A DNA stretch of 64,000 bases from contig CAUJCR010000001.1 in NCBI GenBank assembly GCA_963169355.1, positions 221,563-285,562 of the forward strand, in the 5' to 3' direction. A program made the translations under genes and the position numbers. The stretch is from Bacteroidota bacterium. GTDB lineage: Bacteria; Bacteroidota; Bacteroidia; B-17B0; Aurantibacillaceae. The notes beneath the pieces were generated by a model that saw only the letters and a program-made list of their open reading frames with translations, was not told where the DNA came from and searched no databases. Below, piece by piece: positions 26,133-35,250 of the stretch (positions are counted from its first letter, which is position 1; each line of letters opens with the position of its first letter).

Positions 26133-27118
26133 TAAAATTGCGACAAAACAGGTTTGTTACCCAAAATGGATTCTATCTTATCTATAACCTCGTGTGTTAA
26201 TTTAGGCATCACCTCTAATGTTTTAATATTTTCAATAAGTTGAGATTTTTTAGAGGCGCCTAAAATTACGGTACTTACATTTGGATTTTTTAAACACCAA
26301 GCCAAGGCCAATTGTGTGGTTGAAATTTGGAGTTTATCAGCTAATGCAGTTAATTTTATTGTTTTTTCTATTTTACTTACATCGCTTAATGTTCGCTCTT
26401 TTAACCAGTCCATTCCTTTCATACTTAAACGGGTGTTTTTAGGAATTTTTTGATTGTACTTTCCTGTTAACAAACCAGATGCTAGCGGGCTCCAGATGGT
26501 TGTACCTAAACCAAAATCTCTGAACAATAATAAATAATCTTTCTCCATTTTGGTTCTTTCGAACATGTTATATTGAGGCTGCTCCATGGTTGGTCCTATT
26601 AAATGATGACGTTCTGCAAACACATGCGCTGCCATAATCTCGTCATTAGCCCACTCGCTTGTTCCCCAATACAGTATTTTACCTTGTTGCAATAAGGTAT
26701 TCATTGCCCACACGGTTTCTTCAATAGGTGTATTTTTATCAGGGCGATGGCAAAAAAACAAATCTATATAATCAACCTGCAATCTTTTAAGTGCTGCATC
26801 GCAACCTTCTATAACGTGTTTTCTTGATAAACCAGTTTGATTTGGTTTTTTATCCTCATATCCAAAAAACACTTTACTACTTACGCAGTAAGAACTTCTT
26901 GCCCACTTTTTCTTTTTCAAAATTTTCCCCATCACTCTTTCAGATTCTCCTGATGCGTAAATTTCAGCATTATCAAAAAAGTTAATCCCATGCTCGTAAG
27001 CTGTTGACATTAACTCATCAGATAATTTATCATCAATTTGTTTCCCGAAGGTAAGCCACGACCCTAATGATAGTGCGCTCACTTGTAAACCCGATTTTCC
27101 TAATCTTCTATATTCCAT
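26132..27118 (-). CDS. Aldo/keto reductase (potassium-channel beta-subunit-like group)
   Basis: NADP(H)-dependent TIM-barrel oxidoreductase, 328 residues. YRRLGKSGLQVSALSLGSW is the N-terminal signature; the catalytic tetrad is in FFDNAEIY (Asp and Tyr), SSKVFFG (Lys) and LFFCHRPD (His). The C-terminal SxxLIENIKTLEVMP supports the KCNAB-like subgroup. Substrate unknown, probably an aldehyde. The genes on either side (aldehyde dehydrogenase, CoA transferase) suggest a carbonyl-to-acyl conversion pathway, but that is inference. Confidence 0.93.
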   Translation of the reverse strand: MEYRRLGKSGLQVSALSLGSWLTFGKQIDDKLSDELMSTAYEHGINFFDNAEIYASGESERVMGKILKKKKWARSSYCVSSKVFFGYEDKKPNQTGLSRKHVIEGCDAALKRLQVDYIDLFFCHRPDKNTPIEETVWAMNTLLQQGKILYWGTSEWANDEIMAAHVFAERHHLIGPTMEQPQYNMFERTKMEKDYLLLFRDFGLGTTIWSPLASGLLTGKYNQKIPKNTRLSMKGMDWLKERTLSDVSKIEKTIKLTALADKLQISTTQLALAWCLKNPNVSTVILGASKKSQLIENIKTLEVMPKLTHEVIDKIESILGNKPVLSQF

Positions 27119-27129
27119 ATTTAATGTAT

Positions 27130-28542
27130 TTATTTAATTAATATTTTTGGCTCTAACATATCTAACATCGCATATTTTACACCTTCTCTGCCTAATCCAC
27201 TTTCTTTTACGCCGCCATAAGGCATTTGATCGAAACGCAAAGTTGGAACATGATTATGAATAACGCCCCCTACTTCAATTTCATCAAAACACTTATCTAA
27301 TTCCTTAATATCATTGGTAAAAACACCACATTGCAAGCCATATACTGAATCATTTACCTTTGCGATAGCTTCTTCAATAGTGTGATATGGCTCGATACAC
27401 ACTACGGGTCCAAAAACTTCTTCAGCATATACTTTCATAGTAGGTTGGCAATTGATAAGAATAGTTGGTTCAATATAACTACCATGTCGTTTACCACCGC
27501 ACACTAATTCAGCCCCCATGGCAATAGCTTCATTCATCCAATTTTCTACACGCACCGCATTTTCTTCATCTATTAAATTTGAAATTTGCGTTTGTTTTAA
27601 CAAAGGATTTCCATATTGTAATTTAAGCGCCTCTTGTTTAAGCGCCTCTACAAAGGCTTTAAAATGTTTATGAAAAACCACAAATCGTTGTGCATGAATA
27701 CATATTTGCCCACTATATGCAAATGCACCCATTACACACTTTGGTAATAGCTCTTCCATTGTAGCACTTTCGGCAATGATAGTTGCCGCATTACCACCCA
27801 ATTCTAACACCACTTTTTTCTTACCTGCTTGTTGTTTCATTTTCCAGCCAACTACAGGCGACCCTGTGAATGACAAGAGCTTAAAACGTTCATCAGTTAC
27901 TAATAAATTTCCAGTTTGTCTATCCATCGGTAAAATAGAAATGGCGCCCTTAGGCAAATCGGTTTCATCAATTATCTTGGCTAACTCTAAACAAGATAAT
28001 GGCGTTGCACTGGCTGGTTTTAAAATAATAGGACAACCCGCTGCAATGGCAGGAGCAATTTTATGTACTGCCAAATTTAAAGGAAAATTAAACGGAGCAA
28101 TACCGGCTACTAAACCAATCGGAAAATATTTTATAATACCTTCTTTACCTGTTCCTGAACTCGTCCAATCTAACGAGATATATTCTTTAGGAACGCGTTT
28201 ACATTCCTCAGCAGCAATTAAAAATGTTTGTATGGAACGTTCAATTTCCGCTATTGCTAAGTTAATAGGTTTAGCACTTTCGGCACTTAAAATCTCTGCC
28301 AATTTTAGTTTATGGGTAATTAACGAGTCGGAAATTTGTTTTAAAATTTGAGATTTTTTATACGAGGTTATCTGTTTTAGCTCTTCTTTAACAACTAGTG
28401 CTTTTTGAATGGCATTTTCTAATATATTTACATCTGCTAAATATGTAACTCCTACTAATTCTTGGTCATAAGGACTAAAAACATCTAACTGCTTATTTGT
28501 TTTTACAAATTCACCACCAACATAAATTAAAGTAGGAGTCAT
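27130..28542 (-). CDS. NAD(P)+-dependent aldehyde dehydrogenase
   Basis: Oxidises an aldehyde to the acid; 470 residues. The Rossmann segment includes FNFPLNLAVHKIAPAIAAG and ILKPASATPLS, the general-base glutamate is in VLELGGNAA, and the nucleophilic cysteine in YSGQICIHAQR. EEVFGPVVCIEPY and LRFDQMPYGGVKESGLGREG are intact. The subgroup resembles lactaldehyde/succinate-semialdehyde/glyceraldehyde-type enzymes; I cannot choose among them. It is the first of three genes in the direction of transcription, 11 nt before the aldo-keto reductase, and lies 6 nt behind gldA. Confidence 0.94.
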   Translation of the reverse strand: MTPTLIYVGGEFVKTNKQLDVFSPYDQELVGVTYLADVNILENAIQKALVVKEELKQITSYKKSQILKQISDSLITHKLKLAEILSAESAKPINLAIAEIERSIQTFLIAAEECKRVPKEYISLDWTSSGTGKEGIIKYFPIGLVAGIAPFNFPLNLAVHKIAPAIAAGCPIILKPASATPLSCLELAKIIDETDLPKGAISILPMDRQTGNLLVTDERFKLLSFTGSPVVGWKMKQQAGKKKVVLELGGNAATIIAESATMEELLPKCVMGAFAYSGQICIHAQRFVVFHKHFKAFVEALKQEALKLQYGNPLLKQTQISNLIDEENAVRVENWMNEAIAMGAELVCGGKRHGSYIEPTILINCQPTMKVYAEEVFGPVVCIEPYHTIEEAIAKVNDSVYGLQCGVFTNDIKELDKCFDEIEVGGVIHNHVPTLRFDQMPYGGVKESGLGREGVKYAMLDMLEPKILIK

Positions 28543-28548
28543 GGTTTT

Positions 28549-29454
28549 TTATTTTTTTGTCAATTCTTTAAAAATGTCTTCTAACTTTTTCTCTTCTCTA
28601 TTCATTGCTAACACGCTCATATTATGTTTTACAGCATAAGCAAACACCTCTTTACGCACATCAACATGGGCATCCGAAACAATCTTCCAAGTATTTCCTT
28701 CTACTAACACGGCGTCTTCTACTCCATTAATGGATTTAAGCGAACTTAAAGAAATAGTTTTATCAAACTCTACAGTAATTACTTGTTTAGTATTGCTTTG
28801 CTGTAAACTTTGAGTTTGATCATTCGCTACTATTTCGCCTTTATTAATAATAATAACTCTATCGCAAACAGCCTCTACCTCTTGCATAATGTGTGTACTT
28901 AGCATTACTGTTTTTTGTTTCCCTAGTTTTTTAATTAAGGCTCTAATCTCTTCTAACTGATTAGGATCTAAACCCGTGGTGGGTTCATCCATAATAAGTA
29001 CTTTGGGGTCGTGAATCATTGCTTGAGCCAAGCCAACCCGTTGGCGGTAACCTTTAGACAAAGCACCTATTTTTTTATTTTGTTCAACTTGTAAGCCTGT
29101 CATTTCAATCATCTCCTTCACTCTATCCTTCACGTTTTTTACTTTATATAAATTACCTATAAATTGTAAAAACTCTTTTACATACATATCTAAATACAAT
29201 GGATTATGTTCGGGCAGGTAACCTATATTTCTCCTTACCTCAATACTTTGTTCCTTTGTATCAAACCCACACACGGTAGCCGAACCATCGCTTGGGGGAA
29301 TATAGCATGTCAATATTTTCATCATGGTACTTTTACCTGCGCCATTAGGTCCTAAAAAGCCAACAATTTCATTTGTACCAATTTCAAATGAAACATTATT
29401 TAATGCTTTTTGCTCTCCGTATAATTTAGTGATATGATTTACTTGAATAGACAT
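28549..29454 (-). CDS. gldA: GldA, gliding-type ABC transporter ATP-binding subunit
   Basis: From the ATG at 29454 the protein has 301 residues; an upstream in-frame TTG would add 17 hydrophobic residues not belonging to the family. Walker A is GPNGAGKST, the Q-loop region IGYLPEHNPLYLDMYVKEF is distinctive for GldA, the signature is LSKGYRQRVGLAQA and Walker B LIMDEPTTGLD. GldA is defined with permeases GldF and GldG in gliding flavobacteria, but the ATPase is also kept by non-gliding members. No gldFG here. A TATATTTG -7 box lies 16 nt upstream. It is followed by the aldehyde dehydrogenase gene 6 nt downstream. Confidence 0.88.
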   Translation of the reverse strand: MSIQVNHITKLYGEQKALNNVSFEIGTNEIVGFLGPNGAGKSTMMKILTCYIPPSDGSATVCGFDTKEQSIEVRRNIGYLPEHNPLYLDMYVKEFLQFIGNLYKVKNVKDRVKEMIEMTGLQVEQNKKIGALSKGYRQRVGLAQAMIHDPKVLIMDEPTTGLDPNQLEEIRALIKKLGKQKTVMLSTHIMQEVEAVCDRVIIINKGEIVANDQTQSLQQSNTKQVITVEFDKTISLSSLKSINGVEDAVLVEGNTWKIVSDAHVDVRKEVFAYAVKHNMSVLAMNREEKKLEDIFKELTKK

Positions 29455-29470
29455 GATGATTATTTTACTA

Positions 29471-29478
29471 CAAATATA
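29471..29478 (-). promoter_or_regulatory. -7 box of gldA
   Basis: TATATTTG on the minus strand, 16 nt before the chosen ATG; no well-spaced TTG upstream. Confidence 0.4.
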
Positions 29479-29595
29479 CGCTTGTAAGATAAGTATAAAA
29501 ACCAAAATTTTAATAAAGTTAGGCTATGAATAAACTTGTAATTAATAATTCTTAAAAATTCTATAAACAAGTGTAAAATACTTAAATTAGCACCA

Positions 29596-30528
29596 ATGAG
29601 AGGATTAGTTGTAAAATCAACCGGTAGCTGGTATTCTGTAAGAACAGATAACAACTTAATTATAGAATGTAGGCTTACAGGAAAAATTAGGCTTGATGAC
29701 CGAAAAACAACCAATCCTATTGCTGTGGGCGATAATGTAGAAATAGAAGTGGAAAATAATGAGGGGAAAATTGTATCTATTTTACCTCGTAAAAATTATA
29801 TTATTAGAAAATCCATCAATCTTTCAAAACAAGCACACATCTTAGCAAGCAACCTCGACCAAGCCTTTTTAATAGCCACGCTTGTTGCGCCACGCACCTC
29901 ATTAGGCTTTATCGACCGATTTTTAATTACTGCCGAAGCATATCATATACCTGCAAAAATTATTTTTAATAAAATAGATGTATTAGATGATGAATTACAA
30001 CAAATCCAAGATTCTATCATTAATTTATACAGCCAAATAGGTTATGAATGTTTTAAGATTAGTGCTTTAAATAGCGCCGACATTGAACTTATTAAAAAAC
30101 AACTTAAAGATAAAACCACATTAATAGCCGGGCACAGTGGAGTGGGAAAATCAACACTCATTAATGCTATTGAACCAAGCTTAACTTTACGTACTGGCGA
30201 TATTTCACAGGCACACTTAAAAGGCACACACACTACAACCTTTGCCGAATTATTTCCATTATCATTTGGCGGCAACATTATTGATTCTCCTGGTATAAAA
30301 GAGCTGGGATTAGTAGAAATGAAAAAAGAAGAAGTGGGACATTATTTTCCCGAAATACGCCAACGCATGAATGAATGTAAGTTTAATAATTGCTTACATG
30401 TAAATGAACCTAAATGTGCTGTATTAACCGCTCTACAAGAGGGATTAATATCAGAAGAACGTTATCAAAGTTACTTAGGCATCTTAAACGGCGAAGAAAT
30501 GGACTGGAAAGAATGGGAAATAAAGTAA
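29596..30528 (+). CDS. rsgA: Ribosome small subunit-dependent GTPase RsgA
   Basis: Late 30S assembly GTPase, 310 residues. N-terminal OB-fold (about 1-65), then the circularly permuted GTPase with motifs in the order G4 IFNKIDVLDD, G5 SALNSADI, G1 GHSGVGKSTLINA, and G3 IDSPGIKEL. The C-terminal zinc segment CKFNNCLHVNEPKCAV keeps three Cys and one His. Catalysis and ribosome binding look intact. It is divergent from gldA. A TAAATTAG sequence close before the ATG is only a weak -7 candidate. Confidence 0.96.
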   Translation: MRGLVVKSTGSWYSVRTDNNLIIECRLTGKIRLDDRKTTNPIAVGDNVEIEVENNEGKIVSILPRKNYIIRKSINLSKQAHILASNLDQAFLIATLVAPRTSLGFIDRFLITAEAYHIPAKIIFNKIDVLDDELQQIQDSIINLYSQIGYECFKISALNSADIELIKKQLKDKTTLIAGHSGVGKSTLINAIEPSLTLRTGDISQAHLKGTHTTTFAELFPLSFGGNIIDSPGIKELGLVEMKKEEVGHYFPEIRQRMNECKFNNCLHVNEPKCAVLTALQEGLISEERYQSYLGILNGEEMDWKEWEIK

Positions 30529-30566
30529 TTTGTATAAATTTACCTTAATTATTATATAGTTCAATA

Positions 30567-32576
30567 ATGAAGTTAAACACAAAACAAGTATTTCTTATCC
30601 AAGTAATTTTACTTGTTTGTTTTTTATTATTTAACTCACAAACAATTTACTCGCAAAATGATAAAATAAAAGAACTAGAAAACAAACTTACTCAAGAAAA
30701 GAACGATACTTCAAAAGTAAAAATTATGGTAAGGCTTGCCATTATACTTGGAAATTCTAGTTACACACAATCTATTCAATATGCCAAAAAAGCGCTGCAA
30801 TTAGCGCAAGAAATAAATTACACAACAGGGCAAATAGACGCATTAAATTGTATTGCCGACAACTATTGGTATCAAACTAATTATATCAAAGCACAAGAAT
30901 ATTATTTTAATGCTTATCGCCTCGCCGATTCAATACAAGACGAGGAACAAATTGCACAATCGTTATATAACATTGGTTGGATAAAATGTATTCAACAACA
31001 TCAATACGATAGCGATAAGTTTCTTTATAAATCATACCACATCTACAAAAAGCTAAAGCATAACTCTGGCACATTGCAAGTATTGAATGCCTTGGCAAGT
31101 TATTTTACAGATAGATATATGGATGAAAAAAAAAGAAATTGGTTCGACTCATCTTTAAAGTATTTTAATATAGGTATTGAACTCGCCAAAACAACAAAAA
31201 GACAAGAAGCCTTAGGTAGAATATATGGAAATTTAGGTTCTTTGTTTTATAATCAAGGCGACTATTATTCCGCAATTTATTATAATGATAAAAGCATGGA
31301 AATAAATTTAAAAACAGGCGATTCCTTAAACTTCATGACTTGCTACCTTAATAAAGCTGTTTACAGTATGGAACTCAAAGATGTAAACAGTGCTGTTTCT
31401 ATCTTAAATAAAGTACTCAATTATTCATCAAGGTATGGACTAAAAGACATGAAACAGCAATGCCTAGACGCACTCGCTAAAGCTCACGCTTTAAATGGCA
31501 ACCATATTTCTGCATATAATTACCTATTACAGTATGTTCAATTACATTTAGCTTTAGATAAAGATGCCTACGCTAATAATTTAACGAACTTGCAAAATGA
31601 TTACGAACTCGAAAAATCAGAAATAAACATTAAACAACTAACTCAGGCTAACGAAATACAAGAACTAAAAAACAATCGAAAAACCTATTTCATTATTGCG
31701 TTATTGGCAGTTGCAGGCATAGTTGTTTTTATAGCTAGTTTATTATTTAAACAAAATAAAGAAAAGCAAACCGCCAACTTTAAATTAAAAGAGCAAAATA
31801 AAATTATTGCTGAAAAAAAATTAGAAATAGAACAAAGTATTCAATACGCCAAAGGTATTCAACAAGCCGTATTACCCAACAAACAAGATTTAGAAACACA
31901 CATGCCCAATAGCTTTGTGTATTATAAACCAAAAGATGTGGTAAGTGGCGATTTTTATTGGTTTGGAGAATTAGATACTGATTTTTATTGCATTGCTTCC
32001 GATTGCACAGGGCACGGTGTTCCTGGCGCTTTAATGAGTATTATAGGTATTGATAAATTAACCCAAATTTTATTTGAGAAAAAAGTAAATCATCCAAGTG
32101 AAATTTTATCTCAACTCAACATCGAAATAAAACGAATTTTAAAACAACATTCCGATACATCTAAACAAATGGATGGTATGGACTTAGCTTTATTAAAATT
32201 TAATAGTTCATTTACCCAAGTGCAATATGCAGGTGCCAACCGACCTTTATTTTTAGTTAGAGATAATAAGCTCATCGAATATAAAGCCGATAAAATAGCC
32301 ATTGCAGGCTACACCTTAGATGAACAAGTTTATACAACAACTAATATAGAATTACAAAAACAAGACAGTCTATTTATTTTTACCGATGGTTATGCCGACC
32401 AATTTGGAGGCGATTCGGGTAAAAAATTCATGACTAAAAATTTAAAAGAGTTATTTATTAAAATAGCACCACTGAGCTCTCAGGAACAAGAACAACAAAT
32501 AGATACAGTTTTCAAATCATGGAAAGGAACCTATGAACAAGTAGATGATATTTTAGTAATGGGGCTTAAAGTTTAA
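30567..32576 (+). CDS. TPR-containing membrane protein with SpoIIE-type (PP2C) phosphatase domain
   Basis: Product of 669 residues. Signal peptide (VILLVCFLLFNSQTIYS), then tetratricopeptide repeats in the periplasm (about 65-330), a membrane helix (YFIIALLAVAGIVVFIASLLF, about 374-394), a coiled linker and a cytoplasmic SpoIIE/PP2C domain. The phosphatase keeps its metal-binding aspartates in VVSGDFYWFG, IASDCTGHGVPGALMS, GMDLALL and the final DDILVMGLKV. Such proteins dephosphorylate anti-sigma antagonists or similar partners in response to external signals. The partner is not in the window. It is 3 nt upstream of a zinc phospholipase-like gene, so the two are probably cotranscribed. Confidence 0.9.
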   Translation: MKLNTKQVFLIQVILLVCFLLFNSQTIYSQNDKIKELENKLTQEKNDTSKVKIMVRLAIILGNSSYTQSIQYAKKALQLAQEINYTTGQIDALNCIADNYWYQTNYIKAQEYYFNAYRLADSIQDEEQIAQSLYNIGWIKCIQQHQYDSDKFLYKSYHIYKKLKHNSGTLQVLNALASYFTDRYMDEKKRNWFDSSLKYFNIGIELAKTTKRQEALGRIYGNLGSLFYNQGDYYSAIYYNDKSMEINLKTGDSLNFMTCYLNKAVYSMELKDVNSAVSILNKVLNYSSRYGLKDMKQQCLDALAKAHALNGNHISAYNYLLQYVQLHLALDKDAYANNLTNLQNDYELEKSEINIKQLTQANEIQELKNNRKTYFIIALLAVAGIVVFIASLLFKQNKEKQTANFKLKEQNKIIAEKKLEIEQSIQYAKGIQQAVLPNKQDLETHMPNSFVYYKPKDVVSGDFYWFGELDTDFYCIASDCTGHGVPGALMSIIGIDKLTQILFEKKVNHPSEILSQLNIEIKRILKQHSDTSKQMDGMDLALLKFNSSFTQVQYAGANRPLFLVRDNKLIEYKADKIAIAGYTLDEQVYTTTNIELQKQDSLFIFTDGYADQFGGDSGKKFMTKNLKELFIKIAPLSSQEQEQQIDTVFKSWKGTYEQVDDILVMGLKV

Positions 32577-32579
32577 TCA

Positions 32580-33572
32580 ATGAAAAAATTAATCGTATTT
32601 ATAATTATTAGTATTGGCTTATGGATAGTGTTACCAAAACAGCCCACTCTTTCTTGGGGTTTTTATGGTCATAAACGTATTAACAGAATGGCTGTTTTTA
32701 CTTTACCACCCGAAATGGTAACATTTTACAAACAGCATATCGAATTTATTACCAACCATGCCGTAGATCCCGATAAAAGGCGTTATGGCGTGAAAGGAGA
32801 AGCAGAAAGGCATTACATAGATATTGACCATTATGGAGAACATGCCTTTGATAGTGTGCCCAAATTTTGGAAAGCTGCCGTTGCTAAATACACCGAAGAT
32901 ACACTAAGAGCTTATGGCATTGTACCTTGGCAAATTGAAAAACATTATTACAAATTAGTTAATGCCTTTAAAGACGAAAACCTCGATTTAATTTTAAAAT
33001 ATAGTACAGAATTAGGACATTACGTTGCCGATGCCCATGTGCCACTACATACCACTGAAAATTACAATGGTCAATTAACCAATCAAAAAGGTATTCACGG
33101 TTTTTGGGAAAGTAGAATACCCGAAATGAAAGCTGATGATTATGATTACTTTGTTGGTAGAGCCAAATATATTGATTCTCCTATAAAAACAGCTTGGAAG
33201 GTAGTGTATGATAGTCATCAAGCAGTAGATAGCGTTTTAAAATTTGAAGCGCTACTTAATAAACAATTTCCAAGCGATCAAAAATACAGCTATGAAAATA
33301 GAGGTAACCAAATGGTAAAAGTTTATTCTGAAGGTTACACTAATGCTTACGATTTAATGATAAAAGGTCAGGTAGAAAGACGTATGAGAGAAAGTATTAT
33401 TGTGGTAGGAAGCATGTGGTACACTGCTTGGGTAAATGCTGGAAAGCCTAACTTAAATAAATTAGGCAGTAAAGAAATAAGCGATTCACTAAAACTGCAG
33501 ATGCAAAAAGAAGAAGAACTCTATCTACAACAAAAAAATAAAGTAATAAAAGGACACGCAGATGACGAATAA
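32580..33572 (+). CDS. Zinc-dependent phospholipase C / S1-P1 nuclease-fold protein
   Basis: Product of 330 residues with an N-terminal signal segment. The mature end would begin with the tryptophan of SWGFYGHKRINRMAV, as in zinc phospholipase C, where the N-terminal Trp binds zinc. Further ligands are in HYIDIDHYG, ELGHYVADAHVPLHTTENY (the HxxxDxHxPLH motif) and IHGFWE. The family annotation does not distinguish phospholipase from nuclease activity. Exported. It begins 3 nt after the phosphatase gene. The Gln/Glu-rich C-terminal tail (about 295-330) is probably disordered. Confidence 0.85.
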   Translation: MKKLIVFIIISIGLWIVLPKQPTLSWGFYGHKRINRMAVFTLPPEMVTFYKQHIEFITNHAVDPDKRRYGVKGEAERHYIDIDHYGEHAFDSVPKFWKAAVAKYTEDTLRAYGIVPWQIEKHYYKLVNAFKDENLDLILKYSTELGHYVADAHVPLHTTENYNGQLTNQKGIHGFWESRIPEMKADDYDYFVGRAKYIDSPIKTAWKVVYDSHQAVDSVLKFEALLNKQFPSDQKYSYENRGNQMVKVYSEGYTNAYDLMIKGQVERRMRESIIVVGSMWYTAWVNAGKPNLNKLGSKEISDSLKLQMQKEEELYLQQKNKVIKGHADDE

Positions 33573-33590
33573 AACCATTTTATAAAACAA

Positions 33591-33920
33591 CTATTCATCT
33601 ACCAACACGCCCATTTTTTTTCCTAAAGCACTCAAAAAAGCACGCATCTCTTTCACTGTATGCTCATCATTAGTCGCTCTAAAATACGTATCAGTAAGGG
33701 TAGAAATATTTTGATGATAAAACTTTTTCATTTCATCAATGCTCATGTCTTTAGTCCATAAATCAATACGCATGGTGGCATTTTCTTTTTCGTCCCATAA
33801 CGCTAACATCATACTCTTACAATCATGCTTTTCTTTCGCATCGGGCACTTCCCATTCAATATGATGCGGTAACTGATTATCATCTACCGTTACTTTTATT
33901 TTTATCTCTGAACTAGTCAT
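33591..33920 (-). CDS. gldC: Gliding-motility-associated protein GldC
   Basis: Product of 109 residues without a signal peptide. The text EIKIKVTVDDNQLPHHIEWEVPDA and KSMMLALWDEKENATMRIDLWTKDM matches GldC, a small cytoplasmic protein found in almost all Bacteroidota with T9SS or gliding genes; a TYFRA segment and KEMRAFLSALGKKMGVL complete the fold. Its molecular function is not known. It is a single gene here, convergent with the phospholipase-like gene and away from gldB or gldA, so the gliding set is scattered. Confidence 0.92.
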   Translation of the reverse strand: MTSSEIKIKVTVDDNQLPHHIEWEVPDAKEKHDCKSMMLALWDEKENATMRIDLWTKDMSIDEMKKFYHQNISTLTDTYFRATNDEHTVKEMRAFLSALGKKMGVLVDE

Positions 33921-33966
33921 ATCTTTATTCTTTTGTTGAAATAGTTGTCAAATTTAGTCAAAATAA

Positions 33967-33996
33967 TTGTGTAATAGCTCATAAAATTTACCTTTG
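33967..33996 (+). promoter_or_regulatory. Promoter of the RlmI-like gene
   Basis: TTG (33967-33969), a 19-nt spacer and TACCTTTG (33989-33996) match the consensus; the -7 box ends 6 nt before the ATG. Predicted leaderless mRNA. Confidence 0.65.
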
Positions 33997-34002
33997 TAAC
34001 TT

Positions 34003-35187
34003 ATGAGTCAATATCCTAAAATCACTTTACACAACGGTAAAGAACAAGCAGTTTTACGTTTCCATCCTTGGGTTTTCTCGGGTGCTATTAAGCAAATAGA
34101 TGCGTCACTAAATGATGGCGATGTGGTTGAAATTTATTCTGCCAAACAACAATTTTTAGGTATGGCTCATTACCAAAAAGGAAGCATTAGCGCTCGCATT
34201 ATCTCTTTTAGTAAACAAACTATTAATATTGATTTTTGGATAAAAAAGTTAGAGAAAGCCTATCAGTTTCGTCAATTCTTAAATTTAACAAATTCACCTA
34301 ACACTAATGTATATCGCTTAGTATTTGGCGAAGGCGATGGTATTCCAGGTTTAATCTTAGATTTTTACAACGGGCACATTGTGTTACAAGCACACAGCAT
34401 TGGAGCACATAAAAACAGACATGATATTACCGAAGCATTAAAAAAAATATACGGCTCACAATTATTAAGCGTGTACGATAAAAGTGCGGAAACTTTACCT
34501 AGCAACTATGCATCCAATATTCAAAATCAATTTTTATTTGGTGATTGTAAACAAGAATTAATTGTTTCAGAAAATGGTGTAAAGTTTTTCATTGACTTTA
34601 TACACGGGCAAAAAACAGGATTTTTTATTGACCAACGAGATAACCGAGCTTTATTGGGAAGTTATAGTAAAGGAAAACGTGTATTAAATACGTTTTCGTA
34701 CACTGGAGGTTTTTCGATGTATGCTGCAAAAAATAATTGCGATGTTATTCATTCAGTCGATTCAAGTGCTAGTGCTATTGACTTATGCGATAAAAATGCA
34801 ATTTTAAATGAAGTAACTAATCACCAAGGATTTGCTGTCGACACCTTTGATTATTTAAAAGATCAAGGCAAAAATTATGATGTTATTATTTTAGACCCAC
34901 CTGCCTTTGCTAAAAGCCGAGATGTATCGCACAATGCCGTGATTGGTTATAAAAGATTAAATCAAATGGCATTACAAAACATTAAAAAAGGAGGCATTTT
35001 ATTTACTTTTTCTTGCTCGGGAGTAATTGATAAAAAATTATTTTATAATACAGTTACAGCAGCCGCTATCGAATCCAAAAGAAATTTAAAACTACTACAT
35101 ACCTTATCGCAACCAGCCGATCATGTGATTACACCTAATTTTCCGGAAGGAGAATATTTAAAAGGATTAGTATTTTATGTTGATTAA
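34003..35187 (+). CDS. RlmI-like rRNA (cytosine-C5) methyltransferase
   Basis: Product of 394 residues. N-terminal PUA domain (about 1-80; ITLHNGKEQAVLRFHPWVFSGAI), an intermediate domain with FGEGDGIPGLILDFY, then a SAM-dependent methyltransferase domain: FIDQRDNRALLG, VLNTFSYTGGFSMYAA (motif I), VIILDPPAFAKSR (motif IV) and FTFSCSG carrying the catalytic cysteine. The RlmI enzyme methylates 23S rRNA C1962, so that is the likely reaction. Cytosolic. It has its own promoter; the ABC gene pair follows 63 nt later. Confidence 0.92.
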   Translation: MSQYPKITLHNGKEQAVLRFHPWVFSGAIKQIDASLNDGDVVEIYSAKQQFLGMAHYQKGSISARIISFSKQTINIDFWIKKLEKAYQFRQFLNLTNSPNTNVYRLVFGEGDGIPGLILDFYNGHIVLQAHSIGAHKNRHDITEALKKIYGSQLLSVYDKSAETLPSNYASNIQNQFLFGDCKQELIVSENGVKFFIDFIHGQKTGFFIDQRDNRALLGSYSKGKRVLNTFSYTGGFSMYAAKNNCDVIHSVDSSASAIDLCDKNAILNEVTNHQGFAVDTFDYLKDQGKNYDVIILDPPAFAKSRDVSHNAVIGYKRLNQMALQNIKKGGILFTFSCSGVIDKKLFYNTVTAAAIESKRNLKLLHTLSQPADHVITPNFPEGEYLKGLVFYVD

Positions 35188-35250
35188 AACATAAAACCTA
35201 TTTTTTATGATTAACAGAAATGTACTATTTTTAACTATTAAACTACAACG

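Noticed and set aside
27776..28351. 191-codon plus-strand frame opposite the aldehyde dehydrogenase
   Set aside because: Shadow of the dehydrogenase gene, whose active-site motifs are intact on the minus strand.
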